From: Anticarsia gemmatalis
Lineage: Eukaryota > Arthropoda > Insecta > Lepidoptera > Erebidae
Assembly: GCF_050436995.1 (NCBI RefSeq)
Contig: NC_134775.1
Location: 62,001-126,000, forward strand
Length of the DNA: 64,000 nt
Direction: 5' to 3'
Of this stretch, positions 1 to 11,925 are shown one piece after another. The translations under genes were made by a program, and so were the position numbers. Below the pieces are notes generated by a model that was given only the letters and a program-made list of their open reading frames with translations, was not told the DNA's origin and did no database searches. How positions within the stretch are numbered: the stretch's first letter is position 1; the number at the start of each line of letters is the position of its first letter.

Positions 1-999
1 TACATCAAAAATAGGTCCCAGGCCGTGGCAATTAATGGTTATGTCTCTAGGTGGTTAACTGTTCCCTCTGGCGTCCCTCAAGGTTCGTTGATCGGGCCGT
101 TATTATTTAATATATATATAAACGACATCTACTTATGTTTTCAAAACTCTAAATTCCTACTCTATGCTGACGACATGAAAATTTTCAAAGCAGTTAAAAC
201 AACTAACGACTGCTTGTTGCTGCAGCAAGATCTTTTCAGATTCGAGGAGTACTGTTTAAACAATAAATTAGACTTAAATATTTCGAAATGTTATTCTATT
301 AGCTTCACGCGTAAAGCAAATAAAATTAATTATGAGTATTCTCTTAGAGGCTCTGTGCTGAAGCGAGTCGATCATATTCGTGACCTGGGTGTCATACACG
401 ACGCTAAGTTATTGTATGACAAACATGTCGAATATATTGTTACTAAAGCCAATAAGATGTTAGGTTTTGTCAAAAGATCTTGCTCACAGTTCAACAGCCT
501 TAAAATCATGAAAGTCCTATATTGTTCATACGTTCGCAGCTCTCTAGAATATTGCTCTCAAATATGGAATCCACACTATGACATTTATATTAATAGAATT
601 GAAGGTGTTCAGCGTAAATTTGCTAGATTTCTAGAGTTTAAATGCAGGCAGAGAGATAGCAATTACACAGAGAGATGTAAAAGACACCATTTACTCCCCC
701 TTTATGAGAGGAGAAAGATTGCAGACGTAAGTCTCTTGGTTAAAATTGCACAGTCTCTAATAGACTCTCCACATCTCCTCTCATTGTTGGACATTAAAGT
801 GCCTAATAGAACAGTAAGGATTCCTGTATATCTATCAGTCCCGCATAGCACTACCAACTATAGGGGAAGCTCGTTCTTTCCAAGAGCGGCGCGTTACGTT
901 AACCAACTGGCTGACAATCCTGAGCTTGATTTGTTCAATAAAAGTCCCGCGAAATTTAAACGCACTATGACCAATCAGTGGTTTGAGTCGGTTCTTTAA
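1..999 (+). CDS. Reverse transcriptase, C-terminal part of LINE ORF2 (5' partial)
   Basis: RNA-dependent DNA polymerase that copies the element's RNA at a nicked chromosomal target. The frame is open from base 1, so the true start lies upstream; the GTG at 25 is only the first start-like codon. Numbering from base 1 gives 332 residues. Seen: VPQGS at residues 25-29 and GPLLF at 32-36 (fingers/palm motif B), then the catalytic box YADD at 55-58 (bases 163-174) with the two metal-binding aspartates, LNISKC at 92-97, RDLGV at 127-131, and SSLEYCSQIWNP at 180-191, a motif common after the palm in jockey/CR1-type elements. The remaining ~140 residues are basic and lack an RNase H signature. The motif A aspartate would lie upstream of the window. 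The family call is firm; clade and activity are not. The only neighbour is the satellite array, so expression from a silent region is doubtful. Confidence 0.92.
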   Translation, partial: YIKNRSQAVAINGYVSRWLTVPSGVPQGSLIGPLLFNIYINDIYLCFQNSKFLLYADDMKIFKAVKTTNDCLLLQQDLFRFEEYCLNNKLDLNISKCYSISFTRKANKINYEYSLRGSVLKRVDHIRDLGVIHDAKLLYDKHVEYIVTKANKMLGFVKRSCSQFNSLKIMKVLYCSYVRSSLEYCSQIWNPHYDIYINRIEGVQRKFARFLEFKCRQRDSNYTERCKRHHLLPLYERRKIADVSLLVKIAQSLIDSPHLLSLLDIKVPNRTVRIPVYLSVPHSTTNYRGSSFFPRAARYVNQLADNPELDLFNKSPAKFKRTMTNQWFESVL

Positions 1000-1135
1000 T
1001 TGTAAACACTTAGGCACTTAAATATAAATTCATTGCTCTAGCTGTTTATATAAGTTTTTATATGCGAAAACACATAAATGGTTATTTGTTAAGCATGTAG
1101 TTGTAACCCTAGATTTAGAAACTGTTTGTTTTCCG
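1000..1135 (+). other. 3' UTR of the retrotransposon
   Basis: Non-coding AT-rich sequence between the ORF stop and the A-rich tail. It has normal sequence complexity and no 21-bp periodicity, which separates it from the array to its right. No stable hairpin or other gene is evident. AATAAA hexamers occur only at its end, where the tail begins. Confidence 0.75.
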
Positions 1136-1167
1136 AATAAAATAAAATAAAATAAAATAAAAATAAA
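1136..1167 (+). repeat. (AATAA)n tail of the retrotransposon
   Basis: Five direct AATAA pentamers followed by AAATAAAG. A simple A-rich 3' tail is a hallmark of LINE insertions, and the overlapping AATAAA hexamers could act as polyadenylation signals. The final AAG is shared with the satellite, so the junction is ambiguous by 2-3 bases (1166-1168). Confidence 0.85.
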
Positions 1168-1280
1168 GTAATTTGAGTTATTTGATAAGTAATTTCAGTT
1201 ATTTATTAAGTAATTTCAGTTATTTGATAACTAATTTCAGTTATTTATTGAGTAATTTCAGTAATTTATTAAGTAATTTG

Positions 1281-1300
1281 AGGAAATGTGTCATAATTTC
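1281..1300 (+). repeat. 20-bp punctuation unit (first of more than 100)
   Basis: AGGAAATGTGTCATAATTTC replaces a 21-bp monomer. It keeps the terminal ATAATTTC but changes the first two thirds and is one base short. The common form has TTTC where this one has GTTC-like TGTC. Three variants act as landmarks. (1) The GTGTCAT form has its ATG at 1286, 8342, 13641, 17403, 21710, 23714, 28419, 33026, 36788, 39964, 44271, 46275, 50980 and 55955. (2) The form starting AGTAAATG has its ATG at 6416, 10723, 16022, 19784, 26493, 31100, 35407, 42345, 49054 and 61097. (3) Copies preceded by AAATAATTTG have their ATG at 9402, 14701, 18463, 22770, 24774, 29479, 34086, 37848, 41024, 45331, 47335 and 52040. 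Being 20 bp, each copy shifts the downstream 21-bp phase by one base. Confidence 0.93.
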
Positions 1301-4300
1301 AGTTATTTGATAAGTAATTTCAGTTATTTATTAAGAAATTTGAGTTATTTGATAAGTAATTTCAGTTATTTATTAAGTAATTTCAGTTATTTGATAAGTA
1401 ATTTCAGTTATTTATTAAGTAATTTGAGTTATTTGATAAGTAACTTCAGTTATTTATTAAGTAATTTGAGTTATTTGATAAGTAATTTCAGTTATTTATC
1501 AAGTAATTTGAGTTATTTGATAAGTAATTTCAGTTATTTATTAAGTAATTTCAGTAATTTATAAAGTCATTTGAGGAAATGTTTCATAATTTCAGTTATT
1601 TGATAAGTAATTTCAGTTATTTGATAATTAATTTCTGTTATTTATTAAGTAATTTGAGGAAATGTTTCATAATTTCAGTTATTTGATAAGTAATTTCAGT
1701 TATTTATTAAGAAATTTGAGTTATTTGATAAGTAATTTCAGTTATTTATCAAGTAATTTGAGTTATTTGATAAGTAATTTCAGTTATTTATTAAGTAATT
1801 TGAGTTATTTATTGAGTAATTTGAGTTATTTGATAAGTAATTTCAGTTATTTATTAAGTAATTTGAGTTATTTGATAAGTAATTTCAGTTATTTATTAAG
1901 TTATTTGAGTTATTTGATAAGTAATTTCAGTTATTTGATAAGTAATTTGAGTTATTTGATAAGTAATTTCAGTTATTTATTAAGTAATTTGAGTTATTTC
2001 ATAAGTAATTTCAGTTATTTATTAAGTTAGTTGAGTTATTTGATAAGTAATTTCAGTTATTTATTAAGTAATTTGAGGAAATGTTTCATAATTTGAGTTA
2101 TTTGATAAGTAATTTCAGTTATTTATCAAGTAATTTGAGTTATTTGATAAGTAATTTCAGTTATTTAATAAGTAATTTGAGTTATTTATTAAGTAATTTG
2201 AGGAAATGTTTCATAATTTCAGTTATTTGATAAGTAATTTCAGTTATTTGATAAGTAATTTCAGTTATTTGATAAGTAATTTCAGTTATTTATTAAGTAA
2301 TTTGAGTTATTTGATAAGTAATTTCAGTAATTTATTAAGGAATTTGAGTTATTTGATAAGTAATATCAGTTATTTATTAAGTAATTTCAATTATTTATTA
2401 AGTAATTTCAGTTATTTATTAAGTAATTTCAGTTATTTATTAAGTAATTTGAGTTATTTGATAAGTAATTTCAGTTATTTATCAAGTAATTTGAGTTATT
2501 TGATAAGTAATTTCAGTTATTTATTAAGTAATTTGAGTTATTTGATAAGTAATTTCAGTTATTTATTAAGTAATTTCAGTTATTTGTTAAGTAATTTGAG
2601 TTATTTGATAAGTAATTTCAGTAATTTATTAAGGAATTTGAGTTATTTGATAAGTAATATCAGTTATTTATTAAGTAATTTCAATTATTTATTAAGTAAT
2701 TTCAGTTATTTATTAAGTAATTTCAGTTATTTATTAAGTAATTTGAGTTATTTGATAAGTAATTTCAGTTATTTATCAAGTAATTTGAGTTATTTGATAA
2801 GTAATTTCAGTTATTTATTAAGTAATTTGAGTTATTTGATAAGTAATTTCAGTTATTTATTAAGTAATTTCAGTTATTTGTTAAGTAATTTCAATTATTT
2901 ATTAAGTAATTTCAGTTATTTATTAAGTAATTTCAGTTATTTGATAAGTAATTTGAGGAAATGTTTCATAATTTCAGTTATTTGATAAGTAACTTCAGTT
3001 ATTTATTAAGTAATTTGAGTTATTTGATAAGTAATTTCAGTTATTTATCAAGTAATTTGAGTTATTTGTTAAGTAATTTCAATTATTTATTAAGTAATTT
3101 CAGTTATTTATTAAGTAATTTCAGTTATTTATTAAGTAATTTGAGTAATTTGATAAGTAATTTCAGTTATTTATCAAGTAATTTGAGTTATTTGATAAGT
3201 AATTTCAGTTATTTATTAAGTAATTTCAGTTATTTATTAAGTAATTTGAGTTATTTGATAAGTAATTTCAGTTATTTATCAAGTAATTTGAGTTATTTGA
3301 TAAGTAATTTCAGTTATTTATTAAGTAATTTCAGTTATTTATTAAGTAATTTGAGTTATTTGATAAGTAATTTCAGTTATTTATTAAGTTATTTGAGTTA
3401 TTTGATAAGTAATTTCAGCTATTTGATAAGTAATTTGAGTTATTTGATAAGTAATTTCAGTTATTTATTAAGTAATTTGAGTTATTTGATAAGTAATTTC
3501 AGTTATTTATTAAGTTAGTTGAGTTATTTGATAAGTAATTTCAGTTATTTATTAAGTAATTTGAGGAAATGTTTCATAATTTGAGTTATTTGATAAGTAA
3601 TTTCAGTTATTTATCAAGTAATTTGAGTTATTTGATAAGTAATTTCAGTTATTTAATAAGTAATTTGAGTTATTTATTAAGTAATTTGAGGAAATGTTTC
3701 ATAATTTCAGTTATTTGATAAGTAATTTCAGTTATTTGATAAGTAATTTCAGTTATTTGATAAGTAATTTCAGTTATTTATTAAGTAATTTGAGTTATTT
3801 GATAAGTAATTTCAGTAATTTATTAAGGAATTTGAGTTATTTGATAAGTAATATCAGTTATTTATTAAGTAATTTCAATTATTTATTAAGTAATTTCAGT
3901 TATTTATTAAGTAATTTCAGTTATTTATTAAGTAATTTGAGTTATTTGATAAGTAATTTCAGTTATTTATCAAGTAATTTGAGTTATTTGATAAGTAATT
4001 ACAGTTATTTATTAAGTAATTTGAGTTATTTGATAAGTAATTTCAGTTATTTATTAAGTAATTTCAGTTATTTGTTAAGTAATTTCAATTATTTATTAAG
4101 TAATTTCAGTTATTTATTAAGTAATTTCAGTTATTTGATAAGTAATTTCAGTTATTTATTAAGTAATTTGAGGAAATGTTTCATAATTTCAGTTATTTGA
4201 TAAGTAACTTCAGTTATTTATTAAGTAATTTGAGTTATTTGATAAGTAATTTCAGTTATTTATCAAGTAATTTGAGTTATTTGTTAAGTAATTTCAATTA

Positions 4301-5627
4301 TTTATTAAGTAATTTCAGTTATTTATTAAGTAATTTCAGTTATTTGATAAGTAATTTCAGTTATTTATTAAGTAATTTCAGTTATTTATTAAGTAATTTG
4401 AGTTATTTGATAAGTAACTTCAGTTATTTATTAAGTAATTTGAGTTATTTGATAAGTAATTTCAGTTATTTATCAAGTAATTTGAGTTATTTGATAAGTA
4501 ATTTCAGTTATTTATTAAGTAATTTGAGTTATTTGATAAGTAATTTCAGTTATTTGATAAGTAATTTCAGTTATTTATTAAGTAATTTGAGTTATTTGAT
4601 AAGTAATTTCAGTTATTTATTAAGTAATTTCAGTTATTTATTTAGTAATTTGAATTATTTGATAAGTAATTTCAGTTATTTATTAAGTAATTTGAGTAAC
4701 TTGATAAGTAATTTCAGTTATTTATTAAGTAATTTGAGTTATTTGATAAGTAATTTGAGTTATTTATTAAGTAATTTCAGTTATTTATTAAGTAATTTGA
4801 GTTATTTGATAAGTAATTACAGTTATTTATTAAGTAATTTCAGTTATTTATTAAGTAATTTGAGGAAATGTTTCATAATTTCAGTTATTTGATAAGTAAT
4901 TTCAGTTATTTATGCAGAAATTTGAGTTATTTGTTAAGTAATTTCAGTTATTTATTAAGTAATTTCAGTTATTTATTAAGTAATTTGAGTTATTTGATAA
5001 GTAACTTCAGTTATTTATTAAGTAATTTGAGTTATTTGATAAGTAATTTTAGTTATTTATCAAGTAATTTGAGGAAATGTTTCATAATTTCAGTTATTTG
5101 ATAAGTAATTTCAGTTATGTATTAAGTAATTTATTAAGTAATTTCAGTTATTTATTAAGTAATTTGAGTTATTTGATAAGTAATTTCAGTTATTTATCAA
5201 GTAATTTGAGTTATTTGATAAGTAATTTCAGTTATTTATTAAGTAATTTCAGTTATTTGATAAGTACTTTCAGTTATTTAATAAGTAATTTCAGTTATTT
5301 ATTAAGAAATTTGAGTAATTTGTTAAGTAATTTCAGTTATTTGATAAGTAACTTCAGTTATTTATTAAGCAATTTGAGTTATTTGATAAGTAATTTCAGT
5401 TATTTATTAAGTAATTTGAGTTATTTGATAAGTAATTTCAGTTATTTATTAAGTAATTTCAGTTATTTATTAAGTAATTTGAGTTATTTGATAAGTAATT
5501 TCAGTTATTTAGTAAGTAATTTGAGGAAATGTTTCATAATTTCAGTTATTTGATAAGTAATTTCAGTTATTTATTTAGTAATTTGAGTTTTTTGATAAGA
5601 AATTTCAGTTATTTATTAAGTAATTTC

Positions 5628-5655
5628 AGTTGTTTGATATTAATTAAGTAATTTG
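5628..5655 (+). repeat. 28-bp unit with TTAATTAA (first of 29)
   Basis: A monomer with an 11-base linker (GATATTAATTA) instead of 4: AGTTGTTT, the linker, AGTAATTT, G. It is 28 bp and contains the 8-bp palindrome TTAATTAA. Copies start at 5628, 6976, 9180, 11283, 12275, 14479, 16582, 18241, 20344, 22548, 24552, 27053, 29257, 30312, 31660, 33864, 35967, 37626, 39143, 40802, 42905, 45109, 47113, 49614, 51818, 53756, 54539, 60309 and 61657. Each is preceded by the same ~100-bp context: a 20-bp unit, a monomer with linker ATTT, then a monomer starting AGTTTTTT. It is therefore a fixed part of a higher-order repeat and not a recurrent mutation. Confidence 0.92.
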
Positions 5656-6626
5656 AGTTATTTATTAAGAAATTTGAGTTATTTGTTAAGTAATTTCAGT
5701 TATTTATTAAGTAATTTCAGTTATGTATTAAGTAATTTCAGTTATTTATTAAGTAATTTGAGTTATTTGATAAGTAATATCAGTTATTTATTAAGTAATT
5801 TCAATTATTTATTAAGTAATTTCAGTTATTTATTAAGTAATTTCAGTTATTTATTAAGTAATTTGAGTTATTTGATAAGTAATTTCAGTTATTTATCAAG
5901 TAATTTGAGTTATTTGATAAGTAATTTCAGTTATTTATTAAGTAATTTGAGTTATTTGATAAGTAATTTCAGTTATTTATTAAGTAATTTCAGTTATTTG
6001 TTAAGTAATTTCAATTATTTATTAAGTAATTTCAGTTATTTATTAAGTAATTTCAGTTATTTGATAAGTAATTTCAGTTATTTATTAAGTAATTTGAGGA
6101 AATGTTTCATAATTTCAGTTATTTGATAAGTAACTTCAGTTATTTATTAAGTAATTTGAGTTATTTGATAAGTAATTTCAGTTATTTATCAAGTAATTTG
6201 AGTTATTTGTTAAGTAATTTCAATTATTTATTAAGTAATTTCAGTTATTTATTAAGTAATTTGAGTTATTTGATAAGTAATTTCAGTTATGTATTAAGTA
6301 ATTTGAGTTATTTGATAAGTAATTTCAGTTATTTATTAAGTAATTTCAGTTATTTGATAAGTAATTTCAGTTATTTATTAAGTAATTTCAGTTATTTATT
6401 AAGTAATTTGAGTAAATGTTTCATAATTTGAGTTATTTGATAAGTAATTTCAGTTATTTATTAAGTAATTTCAGTTATTTATTAAGTAATTTGAGTTATT
6501 TGATAAGTAATTTCAGTTATTTATTAAGTAATTTGAGTTATTTGATAAGTAATTTCAGTTATTTATTAAGTAATTTGAGTTATTTGATAAGTAATTTCAG
6601 TTATTTATTAAGTAATTTCAGTTATT

Positions 6627-9600
6627 TAATAAGTAATTTCAGTTATTTATTAAGAAATTTGAGTAATTTGTTAAGTAATTTCAGTTATTTGATAAGTAAC
6701 TTCAGTTATTTATTAAGTAATTTGAGTTATTTGATAAGTAATTTCAGTTATTTATCAAGTAATTTGAGTTATTTGATAAGTAATTTCAGTTATTTATTAA
6801 GTAATTTCAGTTATTTATTAAGTAATTTGAGTTATTTGATAAGTAATTTCAGTTATTTAGTAAGTAATTTGAGGAAATGTTTCATAATTTCAGTTATTTG
6901 ATAAGTAATTTCAGTTATTTATTTAGTAATTTGAGTTTTTTGATAAGTTATTTCAGTTATTTATTAAGTAATTTCAGTTGTTTGATATTAATTAAGTAAT
7001 TTGAGTTATTTGATAAGTAATTTCAGTTATTTATTAAGTAATTTGAGTTATTTGATAAGTAATTTCAGTTATGTATTAAGTAATTTCAGTTATTTATTAA
7101 GTAATTTGAGTTATTTGATAAGTAATTTCAGTTATTTATTAAGTAATTTGAGTTATTTGATAAGTAATTTCAGTTATTTATTAAGTAATTTCAGTTATTT
7201 GTTAAGTAATTTCAATTATTTATTAAGTAATTTCAGTTATTTATTAAGTAATTTCAGTTATTTGATAAGTAATTTCAGTTATTTATTAAGTAATTTGAGG
7301 AAATGTTTCATAATTTCAGTTATTTGATAAGTAACTTCAGTTATTTATTAAGTAATTTGAGTTATTTGATAAGTAATTTCAGTTATTTATCAAGTAATTT
7401 GAGTTATTTGTTAAGTAATTTCAATTATTTATTAAGTAATTTCAGTTATTTATTAAGTAATTTCAGTTATTTGATAAGTAATTTCAGTTATTTATTAAGT
7501 AATTTCAGTTATTTATTAAGTAATTTGAGTTATTTGATAAGTAACTTCAGTTATTTATTAAGTAATTTGAGTTATTTGATAAGTAATTTCAGTTATTTAT
7601 CAAGTAATTTGAGTTATTTGATAAGTAATTTCAGTTATTTATTAAGTAATTTCAGTTATTTATTAAGTAATTTCAGTTATTTGATAAGTAATTTCAGTTA
7701 TTTATTAAGTAATTTGAGTTATTTGATAAGTAATTTCAGTTATTTATTAAGTAATTTCAGTTATTTATTTAGTAATTTGAATTATTTGATAAGTAATTTC
7801 AGTTATTTATTAAGTAATTTGAGTTACTTGATAAGTAATTTCAGTTATTTATTAAGTAATTTGAGTTATTTGATAAGTAATTTGAGTTATTTATTAAGTA
7901 ATTTCAGTTATTTATTAAGTAATTTGAGTTATTTGATAAGTAATTACAGTTATTTATTAAGTAATTTCAGTTATTTATTAAGTAATTTGAGGAAATGTTT
8001 CATAATTTCAGTTATTTGATAAGTAATTTCAGTTATTTATGCAGAAATTTGAGTTATTTGTTAAGTAATTTCAGTTATTTATTAAGTAATTTCAGTTATT
8101 TATTAAGTAATTTGAGTTATTTGATAAGTAATTTCAGTTATTTATTAAGTAATTTCAGTTATTTGATAAGTAATTTCAGTTATTTATTAAGTAATTTCAG
8201 TTATTTATTAAGTAATTTCAGTTATTTGATAAGTAATTTCAGTTATGTATTAAGTAATTTATTTAGTAATTTGAGTTATTTGATAAGTAATTCCAGTTAT
8301 TTATTGAGTAATTTCAGTAATTTATTAAGTAATTTGAGGAAATGTGTCATAATTTCAGTTATTTGATAAGTAATTTCAGTTATTTATTAAGAAATTTGAG
8401 TTACTTGTTAAGTAATTTCAGTTATTTATTAAGTTATTTGATAAGTAATTTCAGTTATTTATTAAGTTATTTTATAAGTTCTTTCAGTTATTTCTTAAGT
8501 AATTTGAGTTATTTATTAAGTAATTTGAGTTATTTGATAAGTAATTTCAGTTATTTATTAAGTAATTTGAGTTATTTGATAAGTAATTTTAGTTATTTAT
8601 CAAGTAATTTGAGGAAATGTTTCATAATTTCAGTTATTTGATAAGTAATTTCAGTTATGTATTAAGTAATTTATTAAGTAATTTGAGTTATTTGATAAGT
8701 AATTTCAGTTATTTATTAAGTTATTTCAGTTATTTATTAAGTAATTTGATAAGTAATTTCAGTTATTTATTAAGTCATTTCAGTTATTTATTAAGTAATT
8801 TCAGTTATTTGATAAGTACTTTCAGTTATTTAATAAGTAATTTCAGTTATTTATTAAGAAATTTGAGTAATTTGTTAAGTAATTTCAGTTATTTGATAAG
8901 TAACTTCAGTTATTTATTAAGCAATTTGAGTTATTTGATAAGTAATTTCAGTTATTTATCAAGTAATTTGAGTTATTTGATAAGTAATTTCAGTTATTTA
9001 TTAAGTAATTTCAGTTATTTATTAAGTAATTTGAGTTATTTGATAAGTAATTTCAGTTATTTAGTAAGTAATTTGAGGAAATGTTTCATAATTTCAGTTA
9101 TTTGATAAGTAATTTCAGTTATTTATTTAGTAATTTGAGTTTTTTGATAAGTAATTTCAGTTATTTATTAAGTAATTTCAGTTGTTTGATATTAATTAAG
9201 TAATTTGAGTTATTTGATAAGTAATTTCAGTTATTTATTAAGTAATTTGAGTTATTTGATAAGTAATTTCAGTTATGTATTAAGTAATTTGAGTTATTTG
9301 ATAAGTAATTTCAGTTATTTATTAAGTAATTTCAGTTATTTGATAAGTAATTTCAGTTATTTATTAAGTAATTTCAGTTATTTATTAAATAATTTGAGGA
9401 AATGTTTCATAATTTGAGTTATTTGATAAGTAATTTCAGTTATTTATTAAGTAATTTCAGTTATTTATTAAGTAATTTGAGTTATTTGATAAGTAATTTC
9501 AGTTATTTATTAAGTAATTTGAGTTATTTGATAAGTAATTTCAGTTATTTATTAAGTAATTTGAGTTATTTGATAAGTAATTTCAGTTATTTATTAAGTA

Positions 9601-11925
9601 ATTTCAGTTATTTAATAAGTAATTTCAGTTATTTATTAAGAAATTTGAGTAATTTGTTAAGTAATTTCAGTTATTTGATAAGTAACTTCAGTTATTTATT
9701 AAGTAATTTGAGTTATTTGATAAGTAATTTCAGTTATTTATCAAGTAATTTGAGTTATTTGTTAAGTAATTTCAATTATTTATTAAGTAATTTCAGTTAT
9801 TTATTAAGTAATTTCAGTTATTTGATAAGTAATTTCAGTTATTTATTAAGTAATTTCAGTTATTTATTAAGTAATTTGAGTTATTTGATAAGTAACTTCA
9901 GTTATTTATTAAGTAATTTGAGTTATTTGATAAGTAATTTCAGTTATTTATCAAGTAATTTGAGTTATTTGATAAGTAATTTCAGTTATTTATTAAGTAA
10001 TTTCAGTTATTTATTAAGTAATTTCAGTTATTTGATAAGTAATTTCAGTTATTTATTAAGTAATTTGAGTTATTTGATAAGTAATTTCAGTTATTTATTA
10101 AGTAATTTCAGTTATTTATTTAGTAATTTGAATTATTTGATAAGTAATTTCAGTTATTTATTAAGTAATTTGAGTTACTTGATAAGTAATTTCAGTTATT
10201 TATTAAGTAATTTGAGTTATTTGATAAGTAATTTGAGTTATTTATTAAGTAATTTCAGTTATTTATTAAGTAATTTGAGTTATTTGATAAGTAATTACAG
10301 TTATTTATTAAGTAATTTCAGTTATTTATTAAGTAATTTGAGGAAATGTTTCATAATTTCAGTTATTTGATAAGTAATTTCAGTTATTTATGCAGAAATT
10401 TGAGTTATTTGTTAAGTAATTTCAGTTATTTATTAAGTAATTTCAGTTATTTATTAAGTAATTTGAGTTATTTGATAAGTAATATCAGTTATTTATTAAG
10501 TAATTTCAATTATTTATTAAGTAATTTCAGTTATTTATTAAGTAATTTCAGTTATTTATTAAGTAATTTGAGTTATTTGATAAGTAATTTCAGTTATTTA
10601 TCAAGTAATTTGAGTTATTTGATAAGTAATTTCAGTTATTTATTAAGTAATTTGAGTTATTTGATAAGTAATTTCAGTTATTTATTAAGTAATTTCAGTT
10701 ATTTATTAAGTAATTTGAGTAAATGTTTCATAATTTGAGTTATTTGATAAGTAATTTCAGTTATTTATTAAGTAATTTCAGTTATTTATTAAGTAATTTG
10801 AGTTATTTGATAAGTAATTTCAGTTATTTATTAAGTAATTTGAGTTATTTGATAAGTAATTTCAGTTATTTATTAAGTAATTTGAGTTATTTGATAAGTA
10901 ATTTCAGTTATTTATTAAGTAATTTCAGTTATTTAATAAGTAATTTCAGTTATTTATTAAGAAATTTGAGTAATTTGTTAAGTAATTTCAGTTATTTGAT
11001 AAGTAACTTCAGTTATTTATTAAGTAATTTGAGTTATTTGATAAGTAATTTCAGTTATTTATCAAGTAATTTGAGTTATTTGATAAGTAATTTCAGTTAT
11101 TTATTAAGTAATTTCAGTTATTTATTAAGTAATTTGAGTTATTTGATAAGTAATTTCAGTTATTTAGTAAGTAATTTGAGGAAATGTTTCATAATTTCAG
11201 TTATTTGATAAGTAATTTCAGTTATTTATTTAGTAATTTGAGTTTTTTGATAAGTTATTTCAGTTATTTATTAAGTAATTTCAGTTGTTTGATATTAATT
11301 AAGTAATTTGAGTTATTTGATAAGTAATTTCAGTTATTTATTAAGTAATTTGAGTTATTTGATAAGTAATTTCAGTTATGTATTAAGTAATTTCAGTTAT
11401 TTATTAAGTAATTTGAGTTATTTGATAAGTAATTTCAGTTATTTGATAAGTAATTTCAGTTATTTATTAGGTAATTTGAGTTATTTGATAAGTAATTTCA
11501 GTTATTTATTAAGTAATTTCAGTTATTTATTTAGTAATTTGAATTATTTGATAAGTAATTTCAGTTATTTATTAAGTAATTTGAGTTACTTGATAAGTAA
11601 TTTCAGTTATTTATTAAGTAATTTGAGTTATTTGATAAGTAATTTGAGTTATTTATTAAGTAATTTCAGTTATTTATTAAGTAATTTGAGTTATTTGATA
11701 AGTAATTACAGTTATTTATTAAGTAATTTCAGTTATTTATTAAGTAATTTGAGGAAATGTTTCATAATTTCAGTTATTTGATAAGTAATTTCAGTTATTT
11801 ATGCAGAAATTTGAGTTATTTGTTAAGTAATTTCAGTTATTTATTAAGTAATTTCAGTTATTTATTAAGTAATTTGAGTTATTTGATAAGTAATTTCAGT
11901 TATTTATTAAGTAATTTCAGTTATT
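6627..11925 (+). repeat. First copy of a direct 5,299-bp tandem duplication
   Basis: Landmarks from about 6.63 kb to 11.93 kb recur 5,299 bp downstream: ATGs at 7,303/12,602, 7,995/13,294, 9,402/14,701 and 10,723/16,022, and the G variant at 11,470/16,769. The second copy starts where the first ends, so this is a true head-to-tail duplication. The start is known only to within a monomer or so, because the flanks are themselves repetitive. Confidence 0.85.
8337..10340 (+). repeat. 2,004-bp higher-order core, copy 1
   Basis: Defined from the GTGTCAT form of the 20-bp unit to the next 20-bp unit after the long regular stretch. Internal order: 20-bp units with ATGs at +6, +281, +745 and +1066; half-monomer irregularities near +85 to +140 and +320 to +420; the 28-bp unit at +844. 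Copy 1 is the reference for the other eleven. It is followed by a monomer with linker ATGC and AGAAATTTG. Confidence 0.9.

Larger units (their letters stand above)
1..1167 (+). mobile_element. 3' portion of a non-LTR (LINE) retrotransposon
   Basis: Seen: a reverse transcriptase ORF open from base 1, a stop at 997-999, about 136 bp of non-coding 3' UTR, and a short A-rich pentamer tail that passes straight into satellite DNA. This is the 3' end structure of non-LTR retrotransposons, which insert by target-primed reverse transcription and carry no terminal repeats. The 5' part (endonuclease, ORF1, RT motifs 0-A, 5' UTR) lies outside the window, so full length, intactness and target-site duplication cannot be judged. 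The 332 visible codons have no frameshift or premature stop, which suggests a fairly recent insertion. A jockey- or CR1-like clade is plausible because no RNase H domain follows the RT C-terminal region, but the clade is not resolved. Confidence 0.88.
1166..7297 (+). repeat. Left flanking block, paired with 55,835-61,978
   Basis: The 20-bp units, the rare linkers and stop-bearing units recur at a constant offset of 54,669 bp up to about 5.1 kb. The offset becomes 54,681 bp from about 5.37 to 7.30 kb; the 12-bp change lies between 5.1 and 5.3 kb, where the left copy is rearranged. Shared rare states include an AACTTGATAAG monomer at ~4,698 and ~59,367. One difference is ATC at ~56,025 where the left copy has TTC. 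The block begins exactly where the retrotransposon tail ends. It contains the array's oldest-looking monomer diversity and is not built from the 2,004-bp core. Confidence 0.88.

Noticed and set aside
835..1017. 60-codon minus-strand ORF
   Set aside because: Lies antisense to the well-supported reverse transcriptase frame and has no recognisable motif.
1081..1093. 13-base match between the retrotransposon 3' UTR (GTTATTTGTTAAG) and a satellite monomer variant, hinting that the satellite arose from the element
   Set aside because: By rough reasoning, a 13-base match in AT-rich DNA against many monomer phases and variants is not surprising in ~1 kb. Homology does not extend on either side.
1136..1167. 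The A-rich tail as the seed from which the satellite expanded
   Set aside because: The tail is a pentamer repeat with no resemblance to the AGTWATTT monomer, and the satellite begins in mid-monomer in register with an element-free copy at 55,835.
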